Shown here: piece after piece, positions 1 through 7,725 of the stretch
Position numbering within the stretch: the first letter of the stretch is position 1
Layout: every line of letters starts with the position of its first letter
Assembly: GCF_023015905.1 (NCBI RefSeq)
Contig: NZ_JALKBD010000007.1
Coordinates: 124,001-188,000 of the forward strand
Direction of reading: 5' to 3'
Source: Arenibacter sp. F20364
GTDB lineage: Bacteria > Bacteroidota > Bacteroidia > Flavobacteriales > Flavobacteriaceae
Length of the DNA stretch: 64,000 bases
The notes under the pieces: generated by a model
The model's database searches: none
Seen by the model: only the letters and a program-made list of their open reading frames with translations
What the model was told of the DNA's origin: nothing
Translations under genes and position numbers: made by a program

Positions 1-1
1 A

Positions 2-475
2 GGAAGTATTGAACCTGATAGAACACAATATTTTGATTCTTCGGGAAAACAACACGGATTTGCCGGGTTTTGGACTCGGATAATCAATGAAACTACTTTA
101 CCGTTAGAACTAAATATTAATTTTCCTGCTGATTCCTTTGCAATTTTTACTCCACCTGACTCCTACTTAAAATTATTTTTACCAACGGAAACAGTCTCAT
201 TTGATAAACTTTCAAAGTTTAACTATGGTTTAACTGAATTAAAATCCTATTTCGATGATAATTTTAATAAACCTACAATCTTAAAAAAAACAATTAACCC
301 TAATGAAGAACATATTTTCTATATAATAGTACTCTCTTATCAAGCAGGGGGTACTCCAAGAGGAGGTCTTATTTTGAAAGGACAAGACCTTTATTACAGA
401 ATGAGCATAGAACCAAATGGTTATGGAATAATTCCTTGTGGACAGATTACTTTCAAAAATGAATCTGGTAATTAA
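2..475 (+). CDS. Hypothetical protein, 3' part only
   Basis: An open frame enters from the left edge and runs 157 codons to a TAA at 473-475; the start lies outside the window. The product is soluble-looking, rich in Asn, Pro and aromatic residues, with no membrane segment or recognisable catalytic motif. It ends in a segment with a Gly-rich turn (AGGTPRGG) followed by an IPCG motif. I do not recognise the family. The unbroken frame and normal codon use argue that it is real. It heads a row of small plus-strand genes in a degraded accessory strip. Confidence 0.6.
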   Translation, partial: GSIEPDRTQYFDSSGKQHGFAGFWTRIINETTLPLELNINFPADSFAIFTPPDSYLKLFLPTETVSFDKLSKFNYGLTELKSYFDDNFNKPTILKKTINPNEEHIFYIIVLSYQAGGTPRGGLILKGQDLYYRMSIEPNGYGIIPCGQITFKNESGN

Positions 476-843
476 CATGGATCAATTTTTGCTTTTTCCG
501 TTGTTATAATATTTTACTGACGGACAACTTTGAAGGAGAGTTAGAAGGGGTGAAAAATGAAAAGCCAGCTCACAACACAACCTATAAACAATACGGGCTT
601 CGGGCCTAATCGCGGGGTCTGTGTATATTTATATTGTCGCTAAATCTTATAGATTTAGCCTTAGAAAAGAAAAAATAAAACTAAACCCGCCCGAACGCCC
701 GCCTAAATGATAAAGTCGGGCAGGTAACAGTTCGGTACTGGCGGGCAATAAGCTTTAGCTTCGTGCGCAGACGGAAACGAAAATTTCCTTTCCACCGCAC
801 TGTGCACAGCCGAGACCGAAGGGCGCATTATGGCAGACGTGGG
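476..843. other. Structured intergenic spacer, possibly attC-like or decayed repeat
   Basis: No credible gene. The stretch is more GC-rich than its flanks and full of short inverted repeats: a perfect 9-bp arm pair GCTAAATCT/AGATTTAGC at 639-647 and 651-659, a GGGCTTCGGGCC mini-hairpin at 595-606, and repeated CCCGCC/GGCGGG tracts at 688-748. It begins near ACAACACAACCTATAAAC (about 571) and ends near GGCAGACGTGGG (832-843). Spacers of this look separate small unrelated genes in many Flavobacteriaceae; whether this is an integron attC-type site is inference. Confidence 0.35.
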
Positions 844-1105
844 ATGAACTATAGAAATATGAAAATATTAGGAATCATTATATTGGGACCCCTTTCTTGC
901 CTTTCGTATGGACAAAGAAGTTTTAATGTGGATAGCAGCTTTGTTAATTCAGACATGGAAATAAGTATCAGCACAAAGACCGTTTGGTTTCTCAAAGTGC
1001 ATTACGCTTATAATTAAGCATGTTAGCTTTAAGCAGGAATTTGATAGTAATTACCTAACATTTGTAATTGAAGATGAATCCAGTGCAAAAAAGAAATCTC
1101 ATTAA
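844..1105 (+). pseudogene. Small secreted protein, frameshifted
   Basis: A start at 844 (or 859, MKILG) opens a protein with a clear signal peptide (hydrophobic run, then SYGQ cleavage-like site) that stops at 1015-1017 after about 58 codons. The next reading frame picks up at 1010 and continues with normal-looking coding sequence to a TAA at 1103-1105 (tail FDSNYLTFVIEDE then KKKSH). One small indel near 1005-1015 would join them into a protein of about 86 residues. I read this as a broken gene; the alternative is a 58-residue secreted peptide. Family unknown. Confidence 0.4.
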
Positions 1106-1147
1106 AATAAAACCTTAAGAAGTATAAAGCACTTTGCCATCATATAG

Positions 1148-1339
1148 TGCTTCTTAATTGCGACATCAAGACTCTACATAAGGATATTTCAAAATAAAGA
1201 AGGCGACCCTGCTGGTTTTCTTCCGATGTGTGTCCTAATAACCTTTATTTCTATTGTAGTTACAATTGCTATGGCAATGCTTGAAAAAATCTTACAAAAC
1301 GCAATAGATATGAAATCTGAAAACGAACTAACAATTTAA
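1148..1339 (+). pseudogene. C-terminal remnant of a DUF2975-type membrane protein
   Basis: From about 1202 to the TAA at 1337-1339 the frame encodes a hydrophobic helix followed by the tail LEKILQNAIDMKSENELTI, which matches the usual end of small DUF2975 membrane proteins that precede a YozG-like HTH gene in Bacteroidota. An in-frame TAG at 1145-1147 closes the frame upstream and no N-terminal membrane helices are found, so only the last third survives. The HTH gene begins 3 bases downstream, the normal spacing for this pair. The family call rests on recall of the tail and the pairing. Confidence 0.5.
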
Positions 1340-1342
1340 ACT

Positions 1343-1556
1343 ATGCCCATTATTGTACACATGAACGTAATTACGGCAAAGCAAAAAATTTCACTGAATG
1401 AACTTTCTGAAAGAGTTGAGTTGACCTTGTCCAACCTTTCTATCTTGAAGACTGGATAAGCGAAAGCAATTCGTTTTTAGTAACTTAGAGGCAATTTGCA
1501 AAGCCTTGGAGTGGCAAGCAGGTGACATTTTGGAATATGTAAATGACGAACATTAA
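1343..1556 (+). pseudogene. YozG-like HTH (XRE/Cro) regulator, inactivated
   Basis: The first 38 codons give a typical short DUF739/YozG-like Cro-type regulator (MPIIV start, then SLNELSERVELTLSNLSILK, the recognition-helix region). Codon 39, expected to be Lys in GKAKAIRF, is TAA at 1457-1459. A run of five T at 1474-1478 then shifts the frame by one. Beyond the shift the rest of the family is intact (LEAICKALEWQAGDILEYVN) to a TAA at 1554-1556. Two independent lesions mark this as a true pseudogene. With the truncated DUF2975 partner it is a dead two-gene operon. Confidence 0.8.
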
Positions 1557-1725
1557 ACAACGAACATATTGAAAAACAATCAACATTGCTGGTCGAAAAA
1601 AACACAGATTTAATTTTTTTGTCAATCCCCATAGCCGTGGTCCTGCATATATATGGAAAACCAGGAATAACACAGAATAAAATGATGGTTCTGGGTTGAG
1701 CTAAAAACAGAAAAAAATATAGCAT

Positions 1726-2004
1726 ATGGAGTATCGAAAACTGAAAAATCTTGGAATCGTTCTTTTCTTGATACAATTAATTGGTATGGGGATATGGTTC
1801 TATGTAAAACGGCCAGTAATGGATTTTTCAATGGATATGCTCATATTAATTCCGATTCTGTTTGGGGGCAACCTACTAGTCGGATTGGTATTGTATTTGT
1901 CAAAAAAAAAGGACATATCGATATTAATTTTTGGAAATTCGCTTATTTGCCCCCTGATTTTTTATGCTTGGTGGATTTTATGGTTTACCTATTATGCCCA
2001 GTAA
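1726..2004 (+). CDS. Small integral membrane protein (92 aa)
   Basis: Predicted product of 92 residues with three hydrophobic helices, at roughly 8-27, 35-58 and 66-88, separated by short charged loops (VKRP, SKKKD). No enzymatic or binding motif. The ATG at 1726 puts the first charged residues (EYRKLKN) just before helix 1, consistent with an inner-membrane topology. A second frame (1794-2009) overlaps but has no membrane or family logic. It stands alone between the dead HTH operon and the AraC gene. Function unknown. Confidence 0.65.
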   Translation: MEYRKLKNLGIVLFLIQLIGMGIWFYVKRPVMDFSMDMLILIPILFGGNLLVGLVLYLSKKKDISILIFGNSLICPLIFYAWWILWFTYYAQ

Positions 2005-2163
2005 ATTAACCCCATATACCACATGAAATTGGAAACAAATTCCCACTAACACTGCAGATAGGAAATAAGGCATAAAGCGCTAAATTTAAAGGCCAAATTT
2101 GCCAACCCGATGAGTTGAATTCTATGCAGAAAAACAATAATAAATTTAAGTCTTGGCAAGCAT

Positions 2164-3045
2164 ATGACAAAGGACATACCCCATATAGAATTTAACCCGG
2201 AAACACCTAACAATTTCGGTTTTGAAATTGTCCCTATTGAAAAAATAGCACAATACAAAGGCCAACACGATCACAATCCGGAATTACCCCACCAACTTAA
2301 ATTTTACAATTTCATTTTTTTTACTGAAGGTTCGGGCAGACATTTTATTGATTTTAAATGGTACCCCGTGCAACAAAACAGTTTGGTTTATCTAACCAAG
2401 GAGCAGGTTAATGCATTCGATTTTTCAGAAAGCTTAAAGGGTTTTTGTATCATATTTACGGAGGAGTATTTTGTGGATTGTTTTTCCAATTTAACGGAAG
2501 AACTAGTGTTTCGGTTGTTTAATCCACAATTGTTCTCCCCTATTCTGCAAATCCCAAAAGAATCCGATTTTGAAAATTATTTTAAATTGTTGCAAAAAGA
2601 ATACAACAACCCTGAAACATTCAACCAAAGAAGCATTGTTAATTCACTTTTTATAATCCTAATATCGAAAGCTGAAAACATAAAGCAAAAACAAACCTAT
2701 CATATTAAGGATACTTCAAAAATTGTGCTTTTCCATAATTTTACTTCACTTATAGAGCATAATTATTCTAAAAGTAGAAGTGCAAATTTTTATGCCGATA
2801 AACTGGCTGTAACATACAAACACTTAAATACCATCTGTAAAGAATTAGTGAACAAAACAGCCAAAAATGTCATTGACGACTTCATTATTCTTCAAGCCAA
2901 AAGGAATTTGATTAATTCCCCTATAAAAAGCACAGAATTGGCTTATAAACTGGGATTTGAGGACCCAACCAACTTTACCAAATATTTTAAAAAAAATACA
3001 GGTTTAACCCCAAATTCCTTTATAAAATCACTTTTGAACAACTAA
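2164..3045 (+). CDS. AraC-family transcriptional regulator
   Basis: A 293-residue one-component regulator. Residues 1-130 form a cupin-like sensing domain typical of Bacteroidota AraC proteins (FFTEGSGRHFIDFKWYPV, then QNSLVYLTKEQ). Residues about 190-290 carry the two helix-turn-helix motifs (ADKLAVTYKHLNTICKEL and ELAYKLGFEDPTNFTKYFKK, then TGLTP). Length is usual for the family. It lies just upstream of, and co-directional with, the operon starting at 3128, and is separated from it by a hairpin, so it is a candidate regulator of the egtB-egtD operon. That link is inferred from position only. Confidence 0.9.
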   Translation: MTKDIPHIEFNPETPNNFGFEIVPIEKIAQYKGQHDHNPELPHQLKFYNFIFFTEGSGRHFIDFKWYPVQQNSLVYLTKEQVNAFDFSESLKGFCIIFTEEYFVDCFSNLTEELVFRLFNPQLFSPILQIPKESDFENYFKLLQKEYNNPETFNQRSIVNSLFIILISKAENIKQKQTYHIKDTSKIVLFHNFTSLIEHNYSKSRSANFYADKLAVTYKHLNTICKELVNKTAKNVIDDFIILQAKRNLINSPIKSTELAYKLGFEDPTNFTKYFKKNTGLTPNSFIKSLLNN

Positions 3046-3067
3046 TGGTTCAACTTTAACCATTTTT
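3044..3067 (+). terminator. Hairpin terminator after the AraC gene
   Basis: Perfect 7-bp stem AATGGTT/AACCATT with a 7-nt loop, running into a short T tract. It overlaps the stop codon of the AraC gene and would separate it from the operon starting at 3128. Confidence 0.55.
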
Positions 3068-3127
3068 ACACCATTTTTCATCTTTTATTGGGCTAATACT
3101 TTCTTCATCTTTGTATTAAACAAAAAA

Positions 3128-3640
3128 ATGAAGAAAATGAACTTTTCAAGGAAAAATCACGAACACAAGAAAAACAATAGAAATCTTCTGAGTAAAACAA
3201 AATTGGTCACTTTTATTTGTCTTGCTATTTTCAGTATTGGACCTAATTTCGGCCAAAGTACCACTATGGAAGAAAACAAATTTCAATTTGGCGAGCCCGA
3301 ACATTTTTTGGATGGGTACTCTCTTAACTTCCAGTATCAAAATGGCACGGCCATACACATGGATTTTAACGATGGCATAGCCCAATATGAATGGGTTGCC
3401 GGACCTGCAAAAGGAAATGGAAATGCGGACATTCCTTATCGCTCGCGTAAAATTGGTGATAATCTTTATTTGATCAATTGGCACGAAACAGAAATAAATG
3501 ACTATTTGACCATTGTTTTTGATTTTGAAAAAATGATGGTACATAGCTCTATAATAATCGGCTATGCAAACAAGCCTGAAAGAACACTGAAAACGGTATT
3601 TCGCAGTGGGATTATAGATCATTTAAAAAAATCAAATTAA
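3128..3640 (+). CDS. MoaF-like (lipocalin-fold) secreted protein
   Basis: 170 residues: a basic N-terminus, a hydrophobic segment at about 26-42 ending in FGQ (signal-peptide-like), then one beta-rich domain of about 110 residues. The domain pattern (GYSLNFQYQNGTAIHMDF, WVAGPAKG, YRSRKIGDNLYLINWHE, LTIVFDFEKMMVHSS) resembles the MoaF/phenolic-acid-decarboxylase-like lipocalin family, here a single-domain form. No molybdenum-cofactor genes are nearby, so the MoaF name says nothing about function. It is the first gene of a tight operon leading to egtB and egtD. The start may instead be the Met at residue 4. Confidence 0.65.
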   Translation: MKKMNFSRKNHEHKKNNRNLLSKTKLVTFICLAIFSIGPNFGQSTTMEENKFQFGEPEHFLDGYSLNFQYQNGTAIHMDFNDGIAQYEWVAGPAKGNGNADIPYRSRKIGDNLYLINWHETEINDYLTIVFDFEKMMVHSSIIIGYANKPERTLKTVFRSGIIDHLKKSN

Positions 3641-3662
3641 TAAGAATTAAAGTGTAAGCAGT

Positions 3663-3860
3663 ATGAGTCAAGTAGCAGATTGCCCCACTTGTGGCAGTAA
3701 ATCAAAAATTAACAAAAGCAATGGCGAAACTACCTATAAGGCTATTCAAGATGACGAAGTGTTCAAGAAAGTAGGCCAACTAAAAAAAGCCATGGAAAAA
3801 TTTAAAGCACGGGCAGAAGTTTTGGAAAAAGAATTAAAAACATTAAAATCCTCGAAATAA
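3663..3860 (+). CDS. CxxC mini-protein with coiled-coil tail
   Basis: A 65-residue protein with a single CPTCG knuckle at residues 7-11 followed by a Lys/Glu-rich amphipathic helix (about 33-63) that could be a coiled coil. One CxxC pair alone cannot complete a tetrahedral zinc site, so metal binding would need a dimer; a redox-active disulfide is the alternative. It sits 22 bases after the MoaF-like gene and 1 base before the membrane reductase gene, so it is clearly part of the operon. Function unknown. Confidence 0.6.
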   Translation: MSQVADCPTCGSKSKINKSNGETTYKAIQDDEVFKKVGQLKKAMEKFKARAEVLEKELKTLKSSK

Positions 3861-3861
3861 G

Positions 3862-4494
3862 ATGTCATTTTTAAAAAGAAATTATGGTTGGATAATAGTG
3901 GCCATCTTGGCGATTCTACCAATATTTATCATATTAAATATGACAAATATTGACTTTACAGATGGGGTTTCAATTACTTTAATTGAAAGCGCAGGTAACA
4001 ATGGCATGACCACTTTGGAAATGTTGTACCACATCTCCGGCGAATTTGCCATACGATGGATGACTGCTGTATTGACTTGCACACCATTCTTTATACTTTT
4101 TGGAGTTAACAATCTTTTTGTAAGGCAAGCCATGGGTATTGCGACTGCAATATGGAGTTTCCTCCACTTTATTATCTTTTTAGTGGCAGAAGGCTTTTTG
4201 GAAACCTTTGCGCAAGTGAATTATGTAGCAGGATTTATTGCCGTTTTAATTTTAATTCCATTGTTTTTTACTTCCAATAGAAAATCAATGAAAAAACTAA
4301 AAATGAATTGGAAGAAACTACAAAGCTTGTCCTATGCGGCAATTTTTCTTAGCTTGTTACATGTGGCCCTTTTGGAAAAAACCTGGTTGATTTATGCTGT
4401 AATTGTGGGTATTGGATTTCTTATCAGGCTACCGTTGGTGAAAGATAAAATCATCAAATTTAGAATAAACAGAAGAAGATTAAACGCTCTATAA
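3862..4494 (+). CDS. Ferric-reductase-like heme membrane subunit (MsrQ/YedZ-like)
   Basis: 210 residues with about six membrane helices (near 10-28, 65-82, 92-110, 122-138, 156-171, 175-190). Histidines at 57, 102 and 167 lie in or beside helices, and the WKKLQSLSYAAIFLSLLHVAL-like segment (residues 150-170) matches the WRRLHRLxYxxxxLxxLH pattern of MsrQ and ferric-reductase-like membrane domains, which bind b-type heme. Such proteins move electrons across the membrane from a flavin or quinone donor. The next gene encodes an FAD oxidoreductase 2 bases away, a natural electron donor. No MsrP (molybdopterin methionine sulfoxide reductase) is nearby, so the acceptor is unknown. Confidence 0.7.
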   Translation: MSFLKRNYGWIIVAILAILPIFIILNMTNIDFTDGVSITLIESAGNNGMTTLEMLYHISGEFAIRWMTAVLTCTPFFILFGVNNLFVRQAMGIATAIWSFLHFIIFLVAEGFLETFAQVNYVAGFIAVLILIPLFFTSNRKSMKKLKMNWKKLQSLSYAAIFLSLLHVALLEKTWLIYAVIVGIGFLIRLPLVKDKIIKFRINRRRLNAL

Positions 4495-4496
4495 AA

Positions 4497-5225
4497 ATGG
4501 GTCTACTTGAAACCATATTAAAAAATGTTGTATTGCAAGATGCAAGCATTGAAAAAAAGACCAAGATTTCAGAATCTGTTTATAAAATCCGCCTTAAAAG
4601 TGAAAGCATCAAAAAAGCAGAATTTGTTCCTGGCTATTTTTTACGCCTAGGTATCGGCATTGGCAATGATGACCTATCTTTTAAAGACAAAGTAAGAAGT
4701 TATAGCGTATGGAACATTAACAAAACCGAAGGGTATTTAGATTTGGCCATCGCAACAGATAGTAAAGGAATTGGGGCGCAATGGGCTGTGGCTTGCAAGG
4801 AAAATGAAACAGTTTATTTTAAATGGAAAAAAGGAAATTTTCTCCTTGATGAAACCGCAGATAGCTATTTAATGATTGGAGACTTATCTGCATTGTCCCA
4901 TTTATATATTCTGAAAAGAAATTTACCGCACAACAAGCAAGTTGAAGGCTTGGTATATGCCCAAAATTCAAATGATTACTTTGAAGATGTAGATGGATCC
5001 AGACCCTTTAATTTTCATACCTTAAAACAAAACCCAATTTCGGAGATTTTAAATATTATAAAAGAGATCTCGCCAAAACTTAAAGGTAAGATAATGGTTT
5101 ATATAGCTGGAGATAGCAGAGTCTGCATAGCTTTAAACCAATATTTCAGAAATGAGTTAAATTGGAATACCAAGCAGATCAAGACAAAACCATTCTGGAA
5201 CCCAGACAAAAAAGGATTGGAATAA
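4497..5225 (+). CDS. FAD-binding oxidoreductase, siderophore-interacting (SIP) family
   Basis: 242 residues. The N-terminal half is a flavin-binding beta barrel with the RSYSVW motif at 67-72 (RxYS/T FAD phosphate-binding pattern). The C-terminal half resembles the SIP nucleotide-binding domain (YLMIGDLSALSHLY; then KIMVYIAGDSRVCIALNQYF). Family members are NAD(P)H-dependent ferric-siderophore reductases in the cytoplasm. Here it follows a heme membrane subunit and precedes egtB by 1 base, and there is no siderophore transporter, so its partner is more likely the membrane protein or a thiohistidine intermediate than a siderophore. That last step is inference. Confidence 0.8.
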   Translation: MGLLETILKNVVLQDASIEKKTKISESVYKIRLKSESIKKAEFVPGYFLRLGIGIGNDDLSFKDKVRSYSVWNINKTEGYLDLAIATDSKGIGAQWAVACKENETVYFKWKKGNFLLDETADSYLMIGDLSALSHLYILKRNLPHNKQVEGLVYAQNSNDYFEDVDGSRPFNFHTLKQNPISEILNIIKEISPKLKGKIMVYIAGDSRVCIALNQYFRNELNWNTKQIKTKPFWNPDKKGLE

Positions 5226-5226
5226 A

Positions 5227-6381
5227 ATGAAAATAAGTGACAAGTACGCACACATAAGACAGGAAACGGTTACGTTTTGTAGCCATTTACAAGTTGAAGA
5301 TTATTCCATACAAGTGGTTCAATTTGCAAGTCCACCAAAGTGGCATTTGGCCCATACCACTTGGTTCTTTGAAACATTTGTTCTGATTCCGTATTTACAG
5401 GACTACACACCATTTAATTCCAATTATAATTTCCTTTTTAATAGCTATTACAACAATGCCGGAGAAAGAATATTACAAGCAAATAGAGGCAATATGTCCC
5501 GTCCAAGTACCGAGAATATCTATGGGTACCGAGAATACGTGGATGCCAAAATGCAAGAATTATTAAAGAACAATTATGACCAAAAAATAATCGACTTGGT
5601 TATTTTAGGGTTGAATCACGAGCAACAACACCAAGAATTATTGATTACCGATGTAAAATACATGTTGGGAAACAATCCCCTTTTTCCTGTTTTTAATGAA
5701 GGATTCAACTTGGTGAATGATAAAAATACAAAGACAGAAAGCATAAAAATAAATGCTGGGGTTTATGAAATTGGCTACCAAGGAACCGCCTTTTGTTACG
5801 ATAACGAATTAGGAGTGCACAATGTGTATGTTAATGACTTTGAGATAAATAATTATTTAGTTACCAACGGTGACTTTATAGAATTTATGGAAGATGGTGG
5901 TTATTCCGATTTCAATCTTTGGTTGGACGAAGGTTGGTCTTGGGTAAATACCCATAAAATCACCTCTCCCCTGTATTGGCATAAAATTAAGGGAGAATGG
6001 CACTATTACAGCCTTTCGGGATTACAAAAAGTAGATAAAAATGCCATTTTAAGTCATATTGGTTATTATGAAGCCAATGCTTATGCCGAATGGAAAGGCA
6101 TGCGATTACCAACCGAATTTGAATGGGAAATTGCGGCACCACGGATGGCATGGGGAAAACGGTGGGAATGGACGAACAGTGCCTATTTGCCCTACCCAAA
6201 TTTCAAAAAAGAAAATGGCGCCCTGGGTGAATACAACGGAAAATTTATGAGCAACAAAATGGTTTTAAGAGGCGCTTCGGTTGCTACATCAAAAAACCAT
6301 AGCCGATCAACGTATCGAAATTTTTTTAATCCAACGGAAAGATGGCAATTTACCGGAATAAGACTAACTAAATCATTATGA
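5227..6381 (+). CDS. egtB: Ergothioneine biosynthesis protein EgtB (iron-dependent sulfoxide synthase)
   Basis: 384 residues. The N-terminal DinB-like bundle carries the iron site: WHLAHTTWFFE at 39-49 (His43 likely) and HEQQHQE at 131-137 (His131 and His135). The C-terminal part is a formylglycine-generating-enzyme-type domain (GMRLPTEFEWEIAAPR, RGASVAT, YRNFFNPTERWQFTGIRL). EgtB joins a thiol donor to trimethylhistidine (hercynine) with O2 to give the sulfoxide. No C-terminal methyltransferase is fused, which separates it from OvoA. Slightly short against many EgtB proteins of about 420 residues. It overlaps egtD by 4 bases. No egtA, egtC or egtE is in the window, so the thiol donor may be cysteine itself. 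Confidence 0.92.
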   Translation: MKISDKYAHIRQETVTFCSHLQVEDYSIQVVQFASPPKWHLAHTTWFFETFVLIPYLQDYTPFNSNYNFLFNSYYNNAGERILQANRGNMSRPSTENIYGYREYVDAKMQELLKNNYDQKIIDLVILGLNHEQQHQELLITDVKYMLGNNPLFPVFNEGFNLVNDKNTKTESIKINAGVYEIGYQGTAFCYDNELGVHNVYVNDFEINNYLVTNGDFIEFMEDGGYSDFNLWLDEGWSWVNTHKITSPLYWHKIKGEWHYYSLSGLQKVDKNAILSHIGYYEANAYAEWKGMRLPTEFEWEIAAPRMAWGKRWEWTNSAYLPYPNFKKENGALGEYNGKFMSNKMVLRGASVATSKNHSRSTYRNFFNPTERWQFTGIRLTKSL

Positions 6382-7379
6382 TCGAAACAATTAAAACTAA
6401 GGTCGAAAACCAGTATAAGCAAAACCTCAGCATGCTGGAGATGTTTAAAAGCGAAGTAGAGAGCGGGCTAAATTCATCGCCTAAAACGCTTCCTTCAAAA
6501 TATTTTTACGATAAAAAAGGCGATGCGCTTTTTGTTGAAATCATGAATTTGCCAGAATACTATCTAACCCGTAGCGAGTTGGATATTTTTCAAAATAAAA
6601 CGCAACAATTAATCGATGTCCTGGATTTGAATCCTGATACTTATTTTGAATTAATAGAATTGGGAGCTGGTGATGGGTTGAAAACCAAAAAGCTATTGAG
6701 GTCCTTGGATGCACAAAATTTTAAGTTCGACTATATCCCAATCGATATTTCCGTGAATGCTTTAAAGCTTCTGGAGCAGGACTTGGACAGGGCTTTGCCC
6801 AATGTGTCCGTAAAAACAAAACACGGCGATTATTTTGAAGTTTTAGGGTCTTTAAAAAAGAGCAAAAAACCTAAAGTTATCTTATTTCTCGGTTCCAATA
6901 TTGGAAATATGACGGACGAATTGGCCACACAGTTTATTTATAATTTGGGAACAAATCTACAAAATGGCGATAAATTATTATTAGGTGTGGATTTGATAAA
7001 ACCTAAAAAAATAGTTCTGCCTGCCTATAATGACAGTAAAGGAATTACGGCAGAATTCAATCTTAATCTTTTGAAAAGAATCAATAAGGAACTAGGAGGG
7101 GATTTTAACCTGGATAATTTTGAACATCGGCCAGAATACAATGAAGCAGAAGGAATAGCCAAAAGTTTTATTGTGAGTACCGTTCATCAAAAAGTAGAAA
7201 TAAAAGCATTAAAAAAAACCTATGAATTTGCCAAGGGAGAAAGCATTCATACAGAAATATCCAGAAAATATAATGATCCCATTATTGAGAAAATAATTTC
7301 CAAAACCGATTTTGGTCTTAAAACCAAAATAATGGATGGCAAAGAATATTTTGCAGACTACATCCTTACTAGACACTGA
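6378..7379 (+). CDS. egtD: L-histidine N-alpha-methyltransferase EgtD
   Basis: 333 residues, the usual EgtD length. SAM-binding features: ELGAGDGLKTKKLL (motif I, about 93-106), IPIDIS (motif II) and LFLGSNIGNM. The N-terminal GLNSSPKTLPSKYFYDKKGDALFVEIMNLPEYYLTRSE-like region (about 31-69) is the typical EgtD substrate lid. The enzyme methylates histidine three times to hercynine, the EgtB substrate. The ATGA overlap with egtB implies translational coupling. It is the last gene of the operon. Confidence 0.93.
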   Translation: MIETIKTKVENQYKQNLSMLEMFKSEVESGLNSSPKTLPSKYFYDKKGDALFVEIMNLPEYYLTRSELDIFQNKTQQLIDVLDLNPDTYFELIELGAGDGLKTKKLLRSLDAQNFKFDYIPIDISVNALKLLEQDLDRALPNVSVKTKHGDYFEVLGSLKKSKKPKVILFLGSNIGNMTDELATQFIYNLGTNLQNGDKLLLGVDLIKPKKIVLPAYNDSKGITAEFNLNLLKRINKELGGDFNLDNFEHRPEYNEAEGIAKSFIVSTVHQKVEIKALKKTYEFAKGESIHTEISRKYNDPIIEKIISKTDFGLKTKIMDGKEYFADYILTRH

Positions 7380-7725
7380 AAAATAGAGAAGTCAACGCGT
7401 TGCTCCTTGGGCCATGAAGCAAAGCCACCCATTTTGTGCAAGAAGGACAGTTCGATTGATATTAAATTGTTATTGAATTGTTTAGGGCAATGTTGTCCCA
7501 ATGAGAGTCCAGGCTTATCAGGTCGAGTGCTGTCGAGACCTTATTATAGATATATCGTCGTCAAAACCTTTCGACCGCACCTGTCACCCGAGTGGCCCTT
7601 GGAGAATAAAAATTAATTATAATAAACTGATAACCAGTTAATGATGTGTTTTTTTGAAATAAAAAACACCTTAAGTACGTAAAATATAATTTATAACACT
7701 CACCCTTTTTAATTAATCCAATATC
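7380..7725. other. Intergenic region, no supported gene
   Basis: 346 bases between egtD and the SDR gene. A 69-codon frame at 7407-7616 has no family logic. The centre (7518-7540) holds an imperfect GGTCGAG/CGAGACC inverted repeat. The last 80 bases are AT-rich and presumably hold the promoter of the gene at 7726. No clear terminator for the egt operon was seen. Confidence 0.4.

Noticed and set aside
763-843. Longer N-terminus (MRRRKRKF...) for the secreted protein
   Set aside because: It reads through the structured spacer; the signal peptide starts properly at 844 or 859.
3128-3640. Molybdenum-cofactor biosynthesis function for the MoaF-like protein
   Set aside because: Only fold similarity; no moa/mob/moe genes or molybdoenzyme in the window, and the protein seems to be exported.
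3862-4494. MsrQ partner of a periplasmic methionine sulfoxide reductase
   Set aside because: No msrP gene next to it; only the heme-binding fold can be supported.
5227-6381. OvoA (ovothiol synthase) instead of EgtB
   Set aside because: No C-terminal methyltransferase is fused, and a separate egtD follows directly, which makes hercynine the expected substrate.
7407-7616. 69-codon frame after egtD
   Set aside because: No family logic or hydrophobic pattern; overlaps an inverted repeat and a low-quality intergenic stretch.
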